Positions 21,622 through 34,289 of a DNA stretch of 64,000 nucleotides are shown here, one piece after another. Every line of letters starts with the position of its first letter. The first letter of the stretch is position 1. This DNA is from Henckelia pumila (lineage: Eukaryota; Streptophyta; Magnoliopsida; Lamiales; Gesneriaceae): positions 166,248,130 to 166,312,129 of the forward strand of contig NC_133122.1 in assembly GCF_033568475.1 (NCBI RefSeq), in the 5' to 3' direction. The notes beneath the pieces are model-generated. The model saw only the letters and a program-made list of their open reading frames with translations. It searched no databases and was not told where the DNA came from. Position numbers and translations under genes: made by a program.

Positions 21622-23000
21622 CATTTCATGGTGACAGAAGGTATAGTATTGGGTCACCAAATTTTTGAACAGGGGATCGAGGTGGACAGTTCACCATGGT
21701 ATGCAAATTTGGCTAATTATCTGGTCACAAGCACACTCCCACATAATCTGTCTTTCCATCAAAAGAAAATTTTTTTATCAGATGTAAAGAACTATTTTTG
21801 GGAGGAACCTTTTTTGTTTAAAATATGTGCTGACTCGATGATCCAGAGATGTGTGGCGGAAGGAGAAATTCAAAGAATCCTCAGTCATTGTCATGATCGT
21901 GAGGTAGGTGGCCATGCTGGGCCAATCAAAACAGCAGCAAAGGTACTTGAATGTGGGTTCTATTGGCCAAATCTCTTTAAGGATGCGCGCTTGTTTGTCT
22001 TAGCTTGTGATAGATGTCAGCGGACAGGTAATATCTCAAACCGAAATGAAATGCCTTTAAATAATATCATTGAGTGTGAGATATTTGATGTATGGGAAAT
22101 CGACTTCATGGGACCATTTCCAATTTCTTTGACAAAAAAATACATTTTGGTCGCAGTCGATTATGTTTCAAAATGGGTAGAGGCTGAAGCTTATGCGACA
22201 AATGATGCACAGGTTGTACTGAAATTTTTGAAGAAAAATATTTTTAATCGGTTTGGTACACCCCGTGCAATCATTAGTGATGGTGGCACCTACTTTTGCA
22301 ATAAACTTTTTGACAAACTCTTAAAAAAATATGGTGTCAAGCATAAAGTCTCTACCCCATATCACCCCCAGACCAGTGGCCAAGTGGAAGTGTCCAATCG
22401 AGAAATCAAACAGATTTTGGAGAAAAGTGTGAGTACTAATCGGAAAGATTTGGCACTTCGACTTGATGATGTCTTATGGGCCTATAGAACAGCGTTTAAA
22501 ACAACTATAGGCACTTCCCCTTATAGACTGTTATTTGGAAAGGCATGCCATTTACCTATTGAGTTAGAACATAGAGCATATTGGGCTACTAAGACCCTAA
22601 ACCTTGAATTTGCTGCTTCAGGTGAAAAGAGATTGCTAGAGCTTAATCAACTGGAGGAATTCCGTGACAGTGCATATGATATGGCGGTTTTGTACAAGGA
22701 ACGAACCAAGAGAATACATGACAGGCGCATTCGTCAGCGGGAATTCAAAGAAGGAGATGTTGCTTGCTATTTAACTCCCGGTTGAGGCTTTTTCCCGAAA
22801 AATTGAAGTTTAGGTGGTCTGGCCCCTATAAAATCACCAAGGTATATCCATCGGGGGCCATTGAAATCAAAGATGCCAGAAAAGAGTCTTTTACGGTCAA
22901 TTCTCAAAGGCTAAAACACTATGTGGGGGGTGACGTTGATTCCATGCCTGTCATCACCACATTGACTGACCAAGAGGGAGGAAGAAAAGTCAAGCTCTAG
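21622..23000 (+). pseudogene. Athila-type integrase; RNase H deleted
   Basis: After RT's [12 protein letters not shown] the frame jumps at about 21687 directly to [13 protein letters not shown], which in Athila elements lies just before integrase. The RNase H and connection domains are absent with no loss of frame. Integrase follows: zinc domain with [12 protein letters not shown] and CDRCQRTG, catalytic Asp in [10 protein letters not shown] (22096) and ISDGGTYF (22277), and Glu in [12 protein letters not shown] (22380). The stop at 22783 and a frame change near 22775 separate the C-terminal domain (FRWSGPYKITKVYPSGAIEI, to 23000). Confidence 0.85.
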
Positions 23001-23106
23001 ACTTTAAATTGAGTACTACTCTCTGCACTCTCTTTTATTTAATTTTTTTTTTAGTTGGTTTTATTTTTCGTAAATTATTTTGTTTTTTTTTTTCAAAAAT
23101 TTGTAG

Positions 23107-23290
23107 GCGCTCGAGCGGTGATTTATTGCCGCCCGAGCGCCCTGCTTTTGTTTTTCTTAAAAAAATTTCGAAATGGGGTGCGCCCGGGCGGTTATTTTCT
23201 GCCGCCCACGCGCGTGCCCTCTGGTTTTATTAAAAATTCTTAAAAGGGTGTGCGCGGCGGCTCTTTTCTACCGCTCGAGCGCATCGTGCA
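23107..23290. repeat. Three GC-rich hairpin modules at 72-73 bp intervals (Athila, between pol and env-position ORF)
   Basis: Modules start at 23107, 23180 and 23252. Each has a left arm such as GCGCCCGGGCGG, a loop of about 10-12 nt rich in T (TTATTTTCTG, CTCTTTTCTA) and a right arm such as CCGCCCACGCGC or CCGCTCGAGCGC. The arms pair to give a 10-12 bp stem. The sequence between modules is AT-rich and different. Confidence 0.85.
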
Positions 23291-23456
23291 GATTCGGAAA
23301 AAAATAAAACCCGATCTCCTTTTTGTCTTTTACAATTCCCTTTCTAATTCTTCTTCCTAACCCTACTCTATCTCTCGCCGTCTCTCTCACTCTATATTTC
23401 TCCTTGTTCTCTCCAATTCACAGGTCCAACACTCAATTCTTCAAGTTTCGTTCACC

Positions 23457-24573
23457 ATGGCACCAAAGAAACAAAAGATAGCCACTTCTAGGGCTACCCC
23501 ATCCAACATCATAGATGGGAAATTCATCTCGGAAGAAGCCAAAGCGAGGTATGAAGAAGCCAAGGCTAGTAGGTCTCCAATTGCAGAGAGGGGAATCAAT
23601 CTCTCCGAAAAACGCACCGCCTCCCTTGGCATCGTGGCTCGAGGATGGACCGAGTTTTGCCGCCAACCTCTAGAGGCGATTGTCCCCTTGGTACGAGAGT
23701 TCTACGCCAACGCTATCGAGCATACAGATAGCACGGCTTTCGTGCGGGGTAAGATGGTTTCTTTCACTCCTGCTGCTATTAATGATTTGTTGAAAACTCC
23801 GGATGTGGATGATAGCCAATTTCAAGCATTTAAGGCTAACCCGGACTATAATGAAATTTCTAATGTCCTGTGCTATGATGGAAACATTTGGAAAGACTCG
23901 GTGAAATTTGTATCTTTTAAAGAAAAAAATTTGCGGCTGGAACCGGCCTTGTGGTATGCTTTTCTGACTCACAGGTTAATGCCAGTATCCCACACCCAAA
24001 CGGTGGTGATGAGCAGGGCGGTGCTGCTGTATGCCCTGCACAAGCAATGGCCGCTCAATGTCGGACGGATTATCAACCAAGAGTTGTACACTTCCATTCG
24101 CACGTCCAACATTGCGATATTCTTTCCGACCATTGTTTTCTGAACTTTGTGTGAAAGCTGGTGTCCCAATCAGGGAAGACGAAGAATGGTTGCACCCGAA
24201 TAAGGAGGTGGATGACACTATTTTGAAGGCGAAACATTCGTTCCGACTCAGGGAGTTTACAGCTGAATACCGGGCATGTTCTGGACCCGGTCAATCATCG
24301 AGGAATGTGCCTAAGCCACCCCCTGCTCGACGCACCATGAATGACACATTGAGTGAAATTTCGGCCTGGGTGCAACACATGGACAAATGCCAGGAGTTGA
24401 ACGCAGCCCACAACGAATCTACCAATGCCATGATGCGAGGGCTGCTCGCAAATGCTAGGATGGACCCTGCAGCTTATCCGGTGCCACCGCCATATCCTCC
24501 GCCTTTCCCATTCCAATATGCTCTGCCAGTTCGGGATCTGCCCGAAGACTTCGATGAGGAGGATTCTGATTAA
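23457..24573 (+). pseudogene. Env-position ORF of the Athila element (plant transposon-protein domain)
   Basis: The ATG at 23457 has a good context (ACCATGG) and opens 229 codons. GIVARGWTEFCRQPLEAIVP, LVREFYANAIEHTD and VRGKMVSFTPAAINDLLKTP fit the pattern of the putative plant transposon-protein domain found downstream of integrase in Athila relatives. A shift near 24110 moves the protein to a second frame that runs to TAA at 24571, ending in a Pro-rich acidic tail (after PPYPPPFPFQYALPV). I see no signal peptide or clear membrane helix, so calling it an envelope protein rests on position only. Function is unknown. Confidence 0.7.
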
Positions 24574-26124
24574 TACCAGGGGAGTGTTTAATGTTTTTTG
24601 TTTTTAGTTTTCTTTCGTTTGTTTTTAGATTTGGTGGTGTCAAGTAGCATTAGGGACAATGCTCGTCTTTAGTTTGGGAAGGGTGTGTCTTTTGTGTTTT
24701 CATTCTATTTTCATGCTTTTTGTTCGTTCGAGTTGTTTGTAGTGTTGTGAATGAAACCAAAAAGCCAATGATGAAAAAAAAAAAATTTGGCAGTTTTTAA
24801 GTCCATGATTATCTTCTTTGCTTGACAAATAGTTTTGAACTAGTACAACCAAGTCGATGAATAGATCGTTAAACACTCTGTGAGGTATGCTTGAATCTGA
24901 ATTTGAAACATAAAAACTTGGATATGATTGAGGCAATTTTTTTGACCTTTGGGCTTAAATTTTTTTTTTCGTGAATTACCCTTAGATGCCCAGTTGAGCC
25001 TTCACGTTTATATGCGCACGAGAGGTGAATAATCTGAAGTTTGTTTTGGAGTAATCATCGCTTACTACTGATGATTTTCTGTTCTGCACTGATTGAGATC
25101 TGTAAGAGTTAACTGTGAATTGAAATTTGTCTAGAACAAGTTCAAACACCCCTCGAGGCGCAATACGGGTATACTGTGACTTAGGAGTGATATAGACAAT
25201 TCTTTCGGAATTTTGTTTGTGCCTTTCAAACCACCCTTGATTTATTATGTCTCTAGTTCCTAATTTGAGCTTAATAGAAAACGAATGGCATGCGTGAAAA
25301 CGTGTGGTAAACCCTCATTCGACATTGTTCAATATCCTACAACTACTACCCATAGCTTAAACACTCATTCCTACCTTGTGGGGAGTAAATTGAATGTAGA
25401 TTATTTCTGTTTATGCTCCTACTGAAAAATTGAGAATGGAATGATGTGTTGGTTGTTGTTCAAAGTGGTGAAAAAGAAAGAAAAGAATATTGGCAGAAGG
25501 CAAGTGAAAGAAAAGAAAAATATGGAAATCAATGAATGAGAAGAGGTGCGAAATTGTGAGTCAAAAGGAGTGGACTGTAGAGAATGAACATCATTTACTC
25601 CCTCTTTGAATTCTTTTCCTTCATTTGGATCCATTAGCCTAGCCTAAAATATTAAGCCGAATAATACCTATTGATCGAGTCACAGTCGCCCAATATACTA
25701 GTGGAGAGGGGTTGTAAGAATTTTGCTTATGGACTGTTGATAGACACGGTTAATGAATATGGATTCTTGATCAAAACACGCACACACTATTTTTCATTGA
25801 GTTATACCAGTCATGAGTGTGTGTATCATTGAATGTTTCTAAATCTTGATCATATTATAACTGAAAAAGTCCTTATGATCTTAGAATGTGTGAATTAAAT
25901 TCGGAGTAGAGTATTCCAAAAACTGAGTTGCGAGATTTTAAAGTTTGCAAGGTTGGCTAGTTAATGTTAGCATGTTGATATGTTTGGATTGATTTTCTTT
26001 TGGAAGAAGTTCTGAGGCTTGAGAAGGTTGATTTTACCTACTTGTGTTGTCGTTTTGTTGTGTCTGCATGTTAGTTTGTCACCTATTTTGCACAAGGGCG
26101 AGCAAAAGGTTAGTTTGGGAAGGT
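24574..26124 (+). other. Non-coding 3' region of the Athila element
   Basis: 1.55 kb without a supported gene. A purine run AGGGGAGTGTTT occurs at 24578 just after the ORF stop and a second one, GTTTGGGAAGG at 26113-26123, lies directly before the LTR and is the likely polypurine tract. Long non-coding spacers in this position are usual for this lineage. Confidence 0.6.
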
Positions 26125-26377
26125 TGTTAGGAGTCGTTTTTGTGCGTTATTTTGCATGTTTTGTGTTTGTTTTGCATTCGTTTCGTTTACGTTGTGTCTG
26201 TTCTTTACTATTCTTGTTCTGTTTATTGTTTTATTGTGTTTGTAGTCACTCCTCTGGTTTATTTATTTATACTGTAGGAAATCACTAGGAAATGCTGATT
26301 TTTGGTGAGAAGGCGATGCACGCATGAGGCCGTGAGGAAAGCAAGAGAAGGAATTTATATTGCTGGAAAAAGACAAG

Positions 26378-26570
26378 GCGCCCGGGCGGCACTTTTCTAC
26401 CGCCCACGCGCACTCATGTTTGGGAAAAACAGTAGCTGGCCATAAGACAAGGCGCCCGGGCGGCACTATTCTACCGCCCGCGCGCACTCACGAATGAGCA
26501 AAACAGTATGTTGCCAATTTTTTAGGCGCCCAAGCGGCACTTTTCTACCGCTCGGGCGCGATGCGCAGAT
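26378..26570. repeat. Three GC-rich hairpin modules at exact 74-bp spacing in the Athila LTR
   Basis: Left arms GCGCCCGGGCGG start at 26378, 26452 and (as GCGCCCAAGCGG) 26526. Each is followed by CACTTTTCTA or CACTATTCTA and a right arm CCGCCCACGCGC, CCGCCCGCGCGC or CCGCTCGGGCGC. Spacers keep partial similarity (GCGCACTCA, AAAACAGTA, GCCA), so this is a tandem repeat whose hairpin is better kept than its spacer. Confidence 0.9.
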
Positions 26571-26622
26571 TTGGAATTTTAATATTTTGGAGAGTTTATT
26601 TCGGGAAGGATTCTTTTGGGAA

Positions 26623-26630
26623 TATAAATA
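26623..26630 (+). promoter_or_regulatory. TATA box of the Athila LTR
   Basis: TATAAATA, about 55 nt after the third hairpin module, followed by a purine/pyrimidine leader. Confidence 0.55.
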
Positions 26631-27560
26631 CAATTCCTTCAATAGATTTAAGGAAAAAAGGGAGGCGCACAGAAGGAGGTAGACGGCGGCTAAGAGTTTG
26701 AAGTTTTCTCATCTCCGTTGGGAGTTTTTCTCTTCGTCTTTTCTGAATTTTTATGTTAAACGTTTTTTAGATTGAATTTTGTAATGATGTTCAGTAGCTA
26801 AACTTTTATTTTGTTGGAATCAAGGGGATCCAAACCCCGAAACACTGTATTGTGATTGAATCACCGGATGTATTGAGATTTGATTTATGTTTATAATTGA
26901 TTTTATCATGTGTTTTCTCTATGTTGATGATTAGCTACCCTTGACATAGATTCGTAAATTGCGAATTGCTGTCGAGAGATGGGTTCATAGTTAGGACGAA
27001 TGATAGAATCCATGGACTTAAAATATGCATAGAGATTTGGTATTTAGTACATGTTGATAGTCATAGACCACCAGGTTGAAAGCTGTAGAATTCATAGAAC
27101 GCAAAGCAATCAGTCGTGATAAACAATTAGAGAGATTTAATTGTTTCATTGATATGATTAGTTTGGCATAACCTCGATAGAGAGTGTCAATGTTTCAGGA
27201 ATTTTTGTCAAACTTATGCGCATAAATTAAGTTCCAATCGTCCAGTTCAATTAGGGGGAATGTGAACCAAAATTCCAACAAAATCTTTTCAAATTGTTAT
27301 TTTTCAGTCGTGAGAATTGGTTTCTTGGTTGTGAAACTTATATTTATTTACATTGAGTTCTTAGTATTAAATGTTAGATAGAATTCAAAATCAACTTTTC
27401 GATACTTTGTGTAGTTAAAAATTAAAGAAACAAATTATTATTTTTAGTCCCTGAGGACGATACTCGTACTCAGTACATTTTTATTATAACTTGAATCGTG
27501 CACTTACGATTATTTCGACTGGAACTGAGAGATTTTTATAGCAAATTTAAGTGTTAGTTT

Positions 27561-28849
27561 TCCGTCGATCATGTTATCAGCATTGGATCGTCGAAGAGTT
27601 GGACGAAGAACGGTAAAGAGATTACCTTGAGCCGTTGTTGTTGTTAGGTTGTATAGTTTCTGATATAACATTTTATTGTAGCTTATCTAGAGTTGGAGCT
27701 ATTGCATTGAAAGGTAAAAGCAGCCATCGTTAGCAGGATAGCATACTCGGGACATTTGGTTCTCGAGTTTCCCTTAAAATCACATATTTGCATCAATACT
27801 TGTTCTAGCATGTGGAACTTGTATTTTGTTGTTGATTGAGTTCTTCATATGTGGCTTATGTTTTATGTTCCTTATGCATCATTTTGAGCCAAACCTTTGA
27901 TTTCAGCGGGCAGAACAACCCTTTTTAATTAGACATTTTGGGGGCTATGTTGCGAGTGGCCTGGGTAGTATAAGTTCACCTAGTGTCAGCATACTCCTCA
28001 TAGTCGCACCAAAGTCTAGAGGTATGAGATACGTGGCACCACCTCGATCGAGAGAGTCGGTGAGTTGTTACATGATCTTATCCTCGGAATCCCAAAAGCA
28101 GCGCAGCAATCCCTTGTTTATCAGAATTGATATCCCGATTTTAAAGACATGCATATTATTAGCTTTGATTTGATTATGTTGTCTTGAAAGCATGTTGTTG
28201 ATACATTACTTGTATTGTTTGTTATGTTTTTTTACTGGGAATATCTTTCTCACCGGAGTTATCCGGCTGTTGCTTTGTTTTGTATGTGTACTTGGCAACA
28301 GGTGAGGCATGATCAACTCAACAAAGACCTGCTTAGCAACAAGAGGGAGAGTTAGTAGTAGGACTTCGGTTTAGAAATGAAATTGCATGTCAATCTAATT
28401 ATGTTTTGAGAGCTTTTTAGACTCGAATTGTTGTTGAATCTTGTTGTATTGAATAAGTCAACTTTGGTTATCGAATATTGATGTTTGCATGTTGTAATTT
28501 CTAATTTGAATTGTTGTTGAAAGTTGGAAAAACCTGTTCTGTTTTCTGATGTTTTTCTGGGCTCAGGGTGCGCTTGATCGCATGAGTTGGCACGATCGAG
28601 CGCAGCCCCTTTTATTCCTGGACAGAAGAAAGCACAGGAGGGCGCGCTCGATCGCACGAGTTCATGTGATCGAGCGCGGCACCTCCAATTTTCCCGGCAG
28701 TGTGTTTTGCTGGATGGCGCGCTCGATCGCACGAGTTCATGCGATCGAGCACGGCAACTTTGGAAAGAAAAATTTTTATGTCTTATCTTTTGGATCTTGA
28801 TTGATTATCGATAGGATTAAATCTTGATTAGACGATTAGAATCGAGGTC
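27561..28849 (+). mobile_element. Gypsy LTR fragment (family D)
   Basis: The stretch ACTGGGAATATCTTTCTCAC, GGAGTTATCCGGCTGTTGCT and TTGTTTTGTATG near 28228-28290 parallels the same block in LTR A at 53017-53070, so it belongs to a related chromodomain-Gypsy LTR. The right side ends GGTCTCACAA (28849), close to the ACAACA end of LTR A, and is joined directly to the tail of the next element. Three hairpin modules lie at 28570-28752. The left end is lost at the Athila boundary. Frames of 75-126 codons here are the hairpins read as protein. Confidence 0.6.
28570..28752. repeat. Three hairpin modules at 74-75 bp spacing in LTR D
   Basis: Modules start at 28570, 28644 and 28719. Arms are GCGCTCGATCGC and GCGATCGAGCGC (with single changes, for example GCGCTTGATCGC and TGATCGAGCGC), with loops ACGAGTTCAT or ATGAGTTGGC. 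Spacers are A/T- and purine-rich and only weakly similar. Confidence 0.9.
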
Positions 28850-28936
28850 TCACAATCATCCTACCTTCGTTTTGTGTTTTGTGTTTGTTTGTCATATGTC
28901 TTGCTCGAGGGCGGACAAGGTTAAATATGGGGGAGT

Positions 28937-30358
28937 TGATAAGTGAATTTTGTGCGTATTATTTTGTGTTATTTTTAGGTTTATTTGGCATGCATTCATA
29001 TGGTTTCATATGTGTTTTTACATGTTTTATTTATAATTTATTTCATGCGTGTGCATTTCACTCTCCGGTTTTATTTAAAGGAAATATTGAAGAAATCAAG
29101 AATTTGGAGCAAGAGAAAAGCCGCAAGAATGAATCACGGAGCAGCAATGGTCAAAAATTTATTTTTAATGCTAGAAAGATCCAAATCCTATCTCCACCGT
29201 TCAAAATGAAGTTCAAGATGTTTTGAAGTTGCTGTCCAAATTTCGGATCGATCCGACAGTTAAACTCTGGATATGATTTTTCAAAAATACTGCGCGCTGG
29301 TAGGGAGGTATGCACGAACAGGGAACGGGGTCCGTGCATGTCGCGAAATTTTTATTTTTGGGCAGAAAGTTGCTCGCTCGAGCGCATGTTCTTGCGCTCG
29401 AGCGAGAAATCACACAGAATTTGTAAATAAAATTTTCGGAAATTAAAACTCTCAAGTTTCCGGGCTTTATTTTTTGTGCTTTCAAAGACATATAAATAGA
29501 AAACTATCAGATGTGAAAAGGGGAAGGGATCGCATCAGAGGAACGAGGACGGCGGCTGGGGCGTGGGAGATTGAAGACTAGAAAGATTGCTCCATTCAAG
29601 TTTCTTCTTCTTCTTCTCTTTTTTATTTTTTTTTAATTATATTTTCGTTAGTTGATTAGTTTTTCTTTAACCAAGATTGCAATATTGAGCCGAACAATTT
29701 TATGTCGAACGTGTGGATTTTGATTTTTAGATTTTTATTAAAGTTATTGCTTGTTGGATTTATATTTTTTGTTCTTGTGAATAATCTGATCAATTATTTA
29801 CTTGTTTGTTAATTGATTATGAGTCGACAGGTTAGGAATTGATTTCGATCGCTCCAATAATTGACATATGGTTAAACCGACTAGAAATAGTATTCGGTTT
29901 CAGCATAGGGCTTTAGGTGAAAAATGAATTCTCATAATTCCTAATGCATTTGAATTTGATTAGAATTATGAAAATTAATCCGTCAATATTTGAATAGGTT
30001 TAACTGTTCTAGAAATAGACTGTTAAATAAATTAGGAGAATTCATCGTGATTTAAGATTAAATCTGGATCCTAGATTTTCCACTTGTAAGCATAGTTTGT
30101 TTGGTACCTACGTGTGTCTTGGTTGTCTTGTTTTAATTAAATTTATCTTTCATCTATTTTATTTCTTATTTGTTTTTGTAATAAAATTTTTATTTAATTT
30201 ATCGCAATCTTTTTATTATTCTGTCTAGATTAAGCTAAATAAATAATTCTTGAAAATTGACTACAGTCTCTATGGGATCGATACTTGGACTCTTTGTCCA
30301 CTTACTATAACTTGACCTGGTATGCTTGCCAGTAATTTATTTAATATCGATTTTATCA
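28937..30358 (+). repeat. LTR 1 of the gag-only array
   Basis: TGATAAGTGAATTTTGTGCG to TTTTATCA. It contains one hairpin module (29372-29406: GCTCGCTCGAGCGC, loop ATGTTCTT, GCGCTCGAGCGAG) and a TATA box TATAAATAG at 29491. Confidence 0.85.
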
Positions 30359-30363
30359 GTAAA

Positions 30364-30385
30364 GTTTTTGGCGCCGTTGTCGGGG
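30364..30385 (+). promoter_or_regulatory. Primer-binding site after LTR 1
   Basis: TTTTTGGCGCCGTTGTCGGG, the site usual in Athila-type elements, a few bases after the LTR. The copy after LTR 2 (34151) is damaged: TTTTTAACGTCGTTGTCGGG. Confidence 0.8.
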
Positions 30386-30500
30386 ACTGTTTAGTTAATA
30401 TTAAGATAGATTATTTGCTTGAGACTAGACATTTTATTATTATTATTTATTTATTAATTATTATTAATTTTAATGTTTTTTTCTTGTGATGTGCTTGGAG

Positions 30501-31430
30501 ATGGATCATCGACAAGTGTTCACAAGGTTTGGCCAACAATAATCAGAGCCATTCTTTTCTGCTTGGAGAAGATTCAATGATTTGGCAAACAATTATCGAT
30601 CTCATTATTTTTCGAACTACACTCTAGTTAAAAATTTTTATGGTGGTTTAGATGTGACAACAAGATGTTGGGTAGATTATGGAGCTTTGACAACTGACAG
30701 TCACTTGTTCAGAAGAGATTACGACAGTGCGATGCACTTGTTAAATGATATGGCAGATTTCGACTACCATTGACATTGTGATCCTTCACTACAGAGTTGG
30801 AGTCACCAATATCCTCCAGAATTCAACTCCACAAATTTTGTGAACCAACCATTTGAGCATCAAGAAGAGTGCATAGGGCGTTTTGAAGATCATGTGGCTC
30901 AGTTGGAGAACATTGTGAGAAAACATACAGAGATAAATAAGTTCTTAGAAAGCCAAATCAACTCTTTGAGTTTCGTGGATGAGCAGATTGACTGTTTTAT
31001 AGAAACATTTTCTGAGATCTATCAAGAGAATGAAGTAATAGCGCTAGATCATGAGGAAATATTTTTTGAGAAATTTTCATGCGAGGAGGATCCAAAAGTA
31101 ACAGTGGAGCAGGAAGAAAAATATACAAGGCGAAAGATTTGACATCGTCAATGGTTTTTACATGTACACCATTAGAAGATACGTTCTTGCCATTGACGCC
31201 AACTCCAAAATATTATATCCTCCATAAGCTTCATCCTAGATTCGGAGTCTCCTTCCAAAATAATCAGTTTATGACAAGTATTGCTGGACCGACGAGCTTT
31301 CTACGCCAATATCACGCCAAGCTTGAGGGCATAGCAAATCAAGACCCATACGTAGAGTCGTATGATTCTTACTATGGGGGGCAACCACTCTTTGTGGTTG
31401 CTACTGGTAATTCGAGCGATAGACTATAAA
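30501..31430 (+). pseudogene. Athila-like gag remnant, body 1
   Basis: From ATG at 30501 the frame shows the gag core: AWRRFNDLANNYRSHYF, LVKNFYGGLDVTTR, then RDYDSAMHLLNDMAD. This matches the Athila gag pattern (helix with Ala-Trp-x-Arg-Phe, then Phe-Tyr-x-Gly-Leu, then an acidic helix). TAA within the first 15 codons (30539) and TGA at 30771 break it. A coiled-coil-like frame follows (30840-31142), then a shifted frame with FTCTPLEDTFLPL to 31429. No zinc knuckle, protease or pol follows. Confidence 0.7.
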
Positions 31431-32705
31431 TTTAGCGTTGACTGGAAGGCAACCCAACGTTTTCTTTTTTTTTTTTAATTTTTATTGTTTTTTTTATTAT
31501 CTTTTGCTAATCCACTGTCTTACCCGTCGCCTTTATATTTGCAGTATGTTTCCCCGCTAAGAGAATTTGCGGATGGAGTTCTACAGCTGGAGAAAGAGGA
31601 CGAAGCATAGACCAGGGGAGTGTTATTTTTTTTGTTTTCATTTTGTTTATGTTTGTTTTGATTTTTTTTGTTTTTTTTTGCATTCTGTTCATTGTTTCTG
31701 AAGCATTGAGGGCAAAGTTTTGGATAAGTATGGGGAGTAGATTAGTTTGTTTTATTGTTTGTCATTATTGTGTTGCATATCTTAATCGTTTAGTTTGTTT
31801 GCATATAGTTTGTGTCGTGTTTGTTGTGTCTTGTTAGTTTTTATAGTTGTTTGCATGTGTGTTAAGTAGGATGATGAATGGAGCCGATGATGATATGAAG
31901 TTATGAATTTTGTGAAATTTTTAATTTTTGCTCTTGACTTGACATGAGAAACTTTAGGTTGAAACGTGAATCTTTTTAAGAACTTATATTAGACCAGTGA
32001 ATTGTAGCAAAAAATTCGATGAAGTTTCTATTTGTTTGATCATTGCAGGGCAATAGGTCTTTTGTGGATCTTAACTATTTTCTGTGAATTTTGATGAGTC
32101 TCTAACATTGCACTTATGATCGTGGACGCACCAAATTTTTTGAAAACATTTATTAAAAAAAATTTAGTTTTGAAAAACTCAACTCCATCCGGGTCATGGA
32201 CGAGGAATTGAAATCCTAATTACCACGTCCAAGGCTAAGTCTACGGATTCAATGGGGTTGATGCTCCATCCGAGCTATAGACGAGGGGATTGAAATTATA
32301 ATCCTATTAAAGTTATAGCTAAATTTGCGGGTAATTATTGGGGCTAAAGCAAAACTGGGTGTAAAATCTGGAGGTGTGTAATTAATTATCTCAAGGGAGG
32401 TGTGTTTTGTTAAGAGATCGTTGAAAGAAATGGACACTTGAGAGTGAAACTTGCACTGATTTGTCATAGGTCACTAAGCAATCTTGAAAATTACTCTGTC
32501 TAAGTTGCATGTAACTGGACACACACGTTCACGCTAAACCGAAGGTGTATCATGAAGAGTTGAGGGTGTTTGTGATTTTAGTTTGTGTTTGTACTTCGCT
32601 GAGGCTAATAATTTCCCATATAATCATCCTACCTTCGTTTTGTGTTTTGTGTTTGTTTGTCATATGTCTTGCTCGAGGGCGGGAAATGTTTAAGTATGGG
32701 GGAGT
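31431..32705 (+). other. Non-coding 3' part of body 1
   Basis: No gene. T-rich, with the segment 31600-32700 nearly repeated at 35340-36455. It ends in the polypurine tract TATGGGGGAGT before LTR 2. Confidence 0.7.
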
Positions 32706-34145
32706 TGATAAGTGAATTTTGTGTGCATTATTTTGTGTTATTTTTAGGTTTATTTGGCATGCATTCATATGGTTTCATGTGTGTTTTTACATGTTTTTAT
32801 TTATAATTTATTTCATCCGTGTGCATTTCACTCTTCGGGTTTTATTTGAAGGAAATATTGAAGAAATCAAGAATTTGGAGCAAGAGAAGAGCCGCAAGAA
32901 TGAATCACGAAGTTGCAATGGTCAAAAATTTATTTTTAATGCTAGAAAGATCCAAATCCAATCGCGACCATTCAGAATGAAGTTCAAGATGTTTTGAAGC
33001 TGCTGTCCAAATTTTGGCTATATCCGACAGTTAAACTCCGGATATGATTTTTGCAAAAATACTGCGCGCTGACAGGGAGGTATGTACGGACCTAGGCACG
33101 AACATGGCACGGGGTCCGTGCATGTCGCAAAATTTTTATTTTTGGGCATAAAGGTGCTTGCTCGAGCGCATCTTCTTGAGCTCGAGTGAGAAATTGCACA
33201 GAATCAGTAAATAAAATTTTTAGAAATTAAAACTCTCAACTTTTCGGTCTTTATTTCTTGGGATTTCAAAAACATATAAATAGAAGACTATCAGATGTGA
33301 AAAGGGGAAGGGATCGCATTAGAGGAACGAGGACGACGGCTAGGGAGTGGGAGATTGAAGACTAGGAAGATTGCTCCATTTTAGTTTCTTCTTCTTTTCT
33401 TCTTTATTTTATTTTTGAATTATATTTTCTTTATTTGATTAGTTTTTGTTCAACCAAGACCGCGAGATTTTCCGAACAATTTTATGTCGAACATGTGGAT
33501 TTTGATTTGGGATTTTTAGATTTTTGTTAAAATTATTGATTGTTGGATTTATATTTTGTTCTTGTGAATAATCTGATCAATTATTTACTTGTTTGTTAAT
33601 TGATTCTGAGTCAACAGATTATGAATTGATTTCCATCGCTCCAATAATTGACATATGGTTAAACCGACTAGAAATAGTATTCGGTTTCAGTATACCTCTT
33701 TAGGTGAAAACTGAATTCTCATAATTCCTAATGCATTTGAATTTAATTAGAATTATGAAAATTAATCCGTCAATATTTGAATATGTTTAAATTTTTTAGA
33801 AATAGACTGTTAAATAAATTAGGAGAATTTGTCTTGATTTAAGATTAAATCTCTATCTTAGATTTGCCACTTGTTTACATAATTTATTTGGTACTTGCGT
33901 GTGTCTTGGTTGTCTTGTTTTAATTAAATTTATCTTTCAGCTATTTTATTTCTTATTTGTTTTTGTAATTAAATTTTTATTTAATTCATCGCAACCTTTT
34001 TATTATTATGTCTAGATTAAGCTAAATAATTAATTCTTGAGAATTGACTACAGTCTCTGTGAGATCGATACTTGGACTCTCTGTCCACTTACTATATCTT
34101 GACCTGGTACGCTTGCCAGTAATTTATTTAATACCGATTTAAGCA
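32706..34145 (+). repeat. LTR 2 of the gag-only array
   Basis: TGATAAGTGAATTTTGTGTG to GATTTAAGCA. Hairpin module at 33156-33190 has two arm mutations (GCTTGCTCGAGCGC, GAGCTCGAGTGAG). TATAAATAG at 33274. Confidence 0.85.
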
Positions 34146-34289
34146 GTAAAGTTTTTAACGTCGTTGTCGGGGACTGTTTAGTTAATATTAGGATAGGTTA
34201 TTTGCTTGAGACTAGACATTTTATTATTTTTATTTATTTATTAATTATTATTAATTTTATTGTTTTTTTTTCTTGTGAGGTGCTTGGAG

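Larger units (their letters stand above)
26125..27560 (+). mobile_element. 3' LTR of the Athila-type element
   Basis: Begins TGTTAGGAGTCG right after the purine tract and ends near AGCAAATTTAAGTGTTA (about 27556). It contains three hairpin modules (26378-26570), a TATA box ATATAAATAC at 26622 and the CCTGAGGACGATACTCG motif common near the end of such LTRs (27459). The 5' LTR is not in the window, so the right end is an estimate. Confidence 0.7.

Noticed and set aside
23107-26570. CRISPR-like look: palindromic repeats of about 36 nt with about 38 nt spacers
   Set aside because: Only two or three units per site, spacers partly similar, repeats not identical, inside plant LTR elements and with no cas genes. 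The periodic hairpins are reported as a finding but are not a CRISPR array.
28549-28814. Several overlapping 75-126 codon frames with repeated ARSIARVH or RTSSCDRAR segments
   Set aside because: They are the hairpin modules of LTR D read in different frames and on both strands; no start context or family match.
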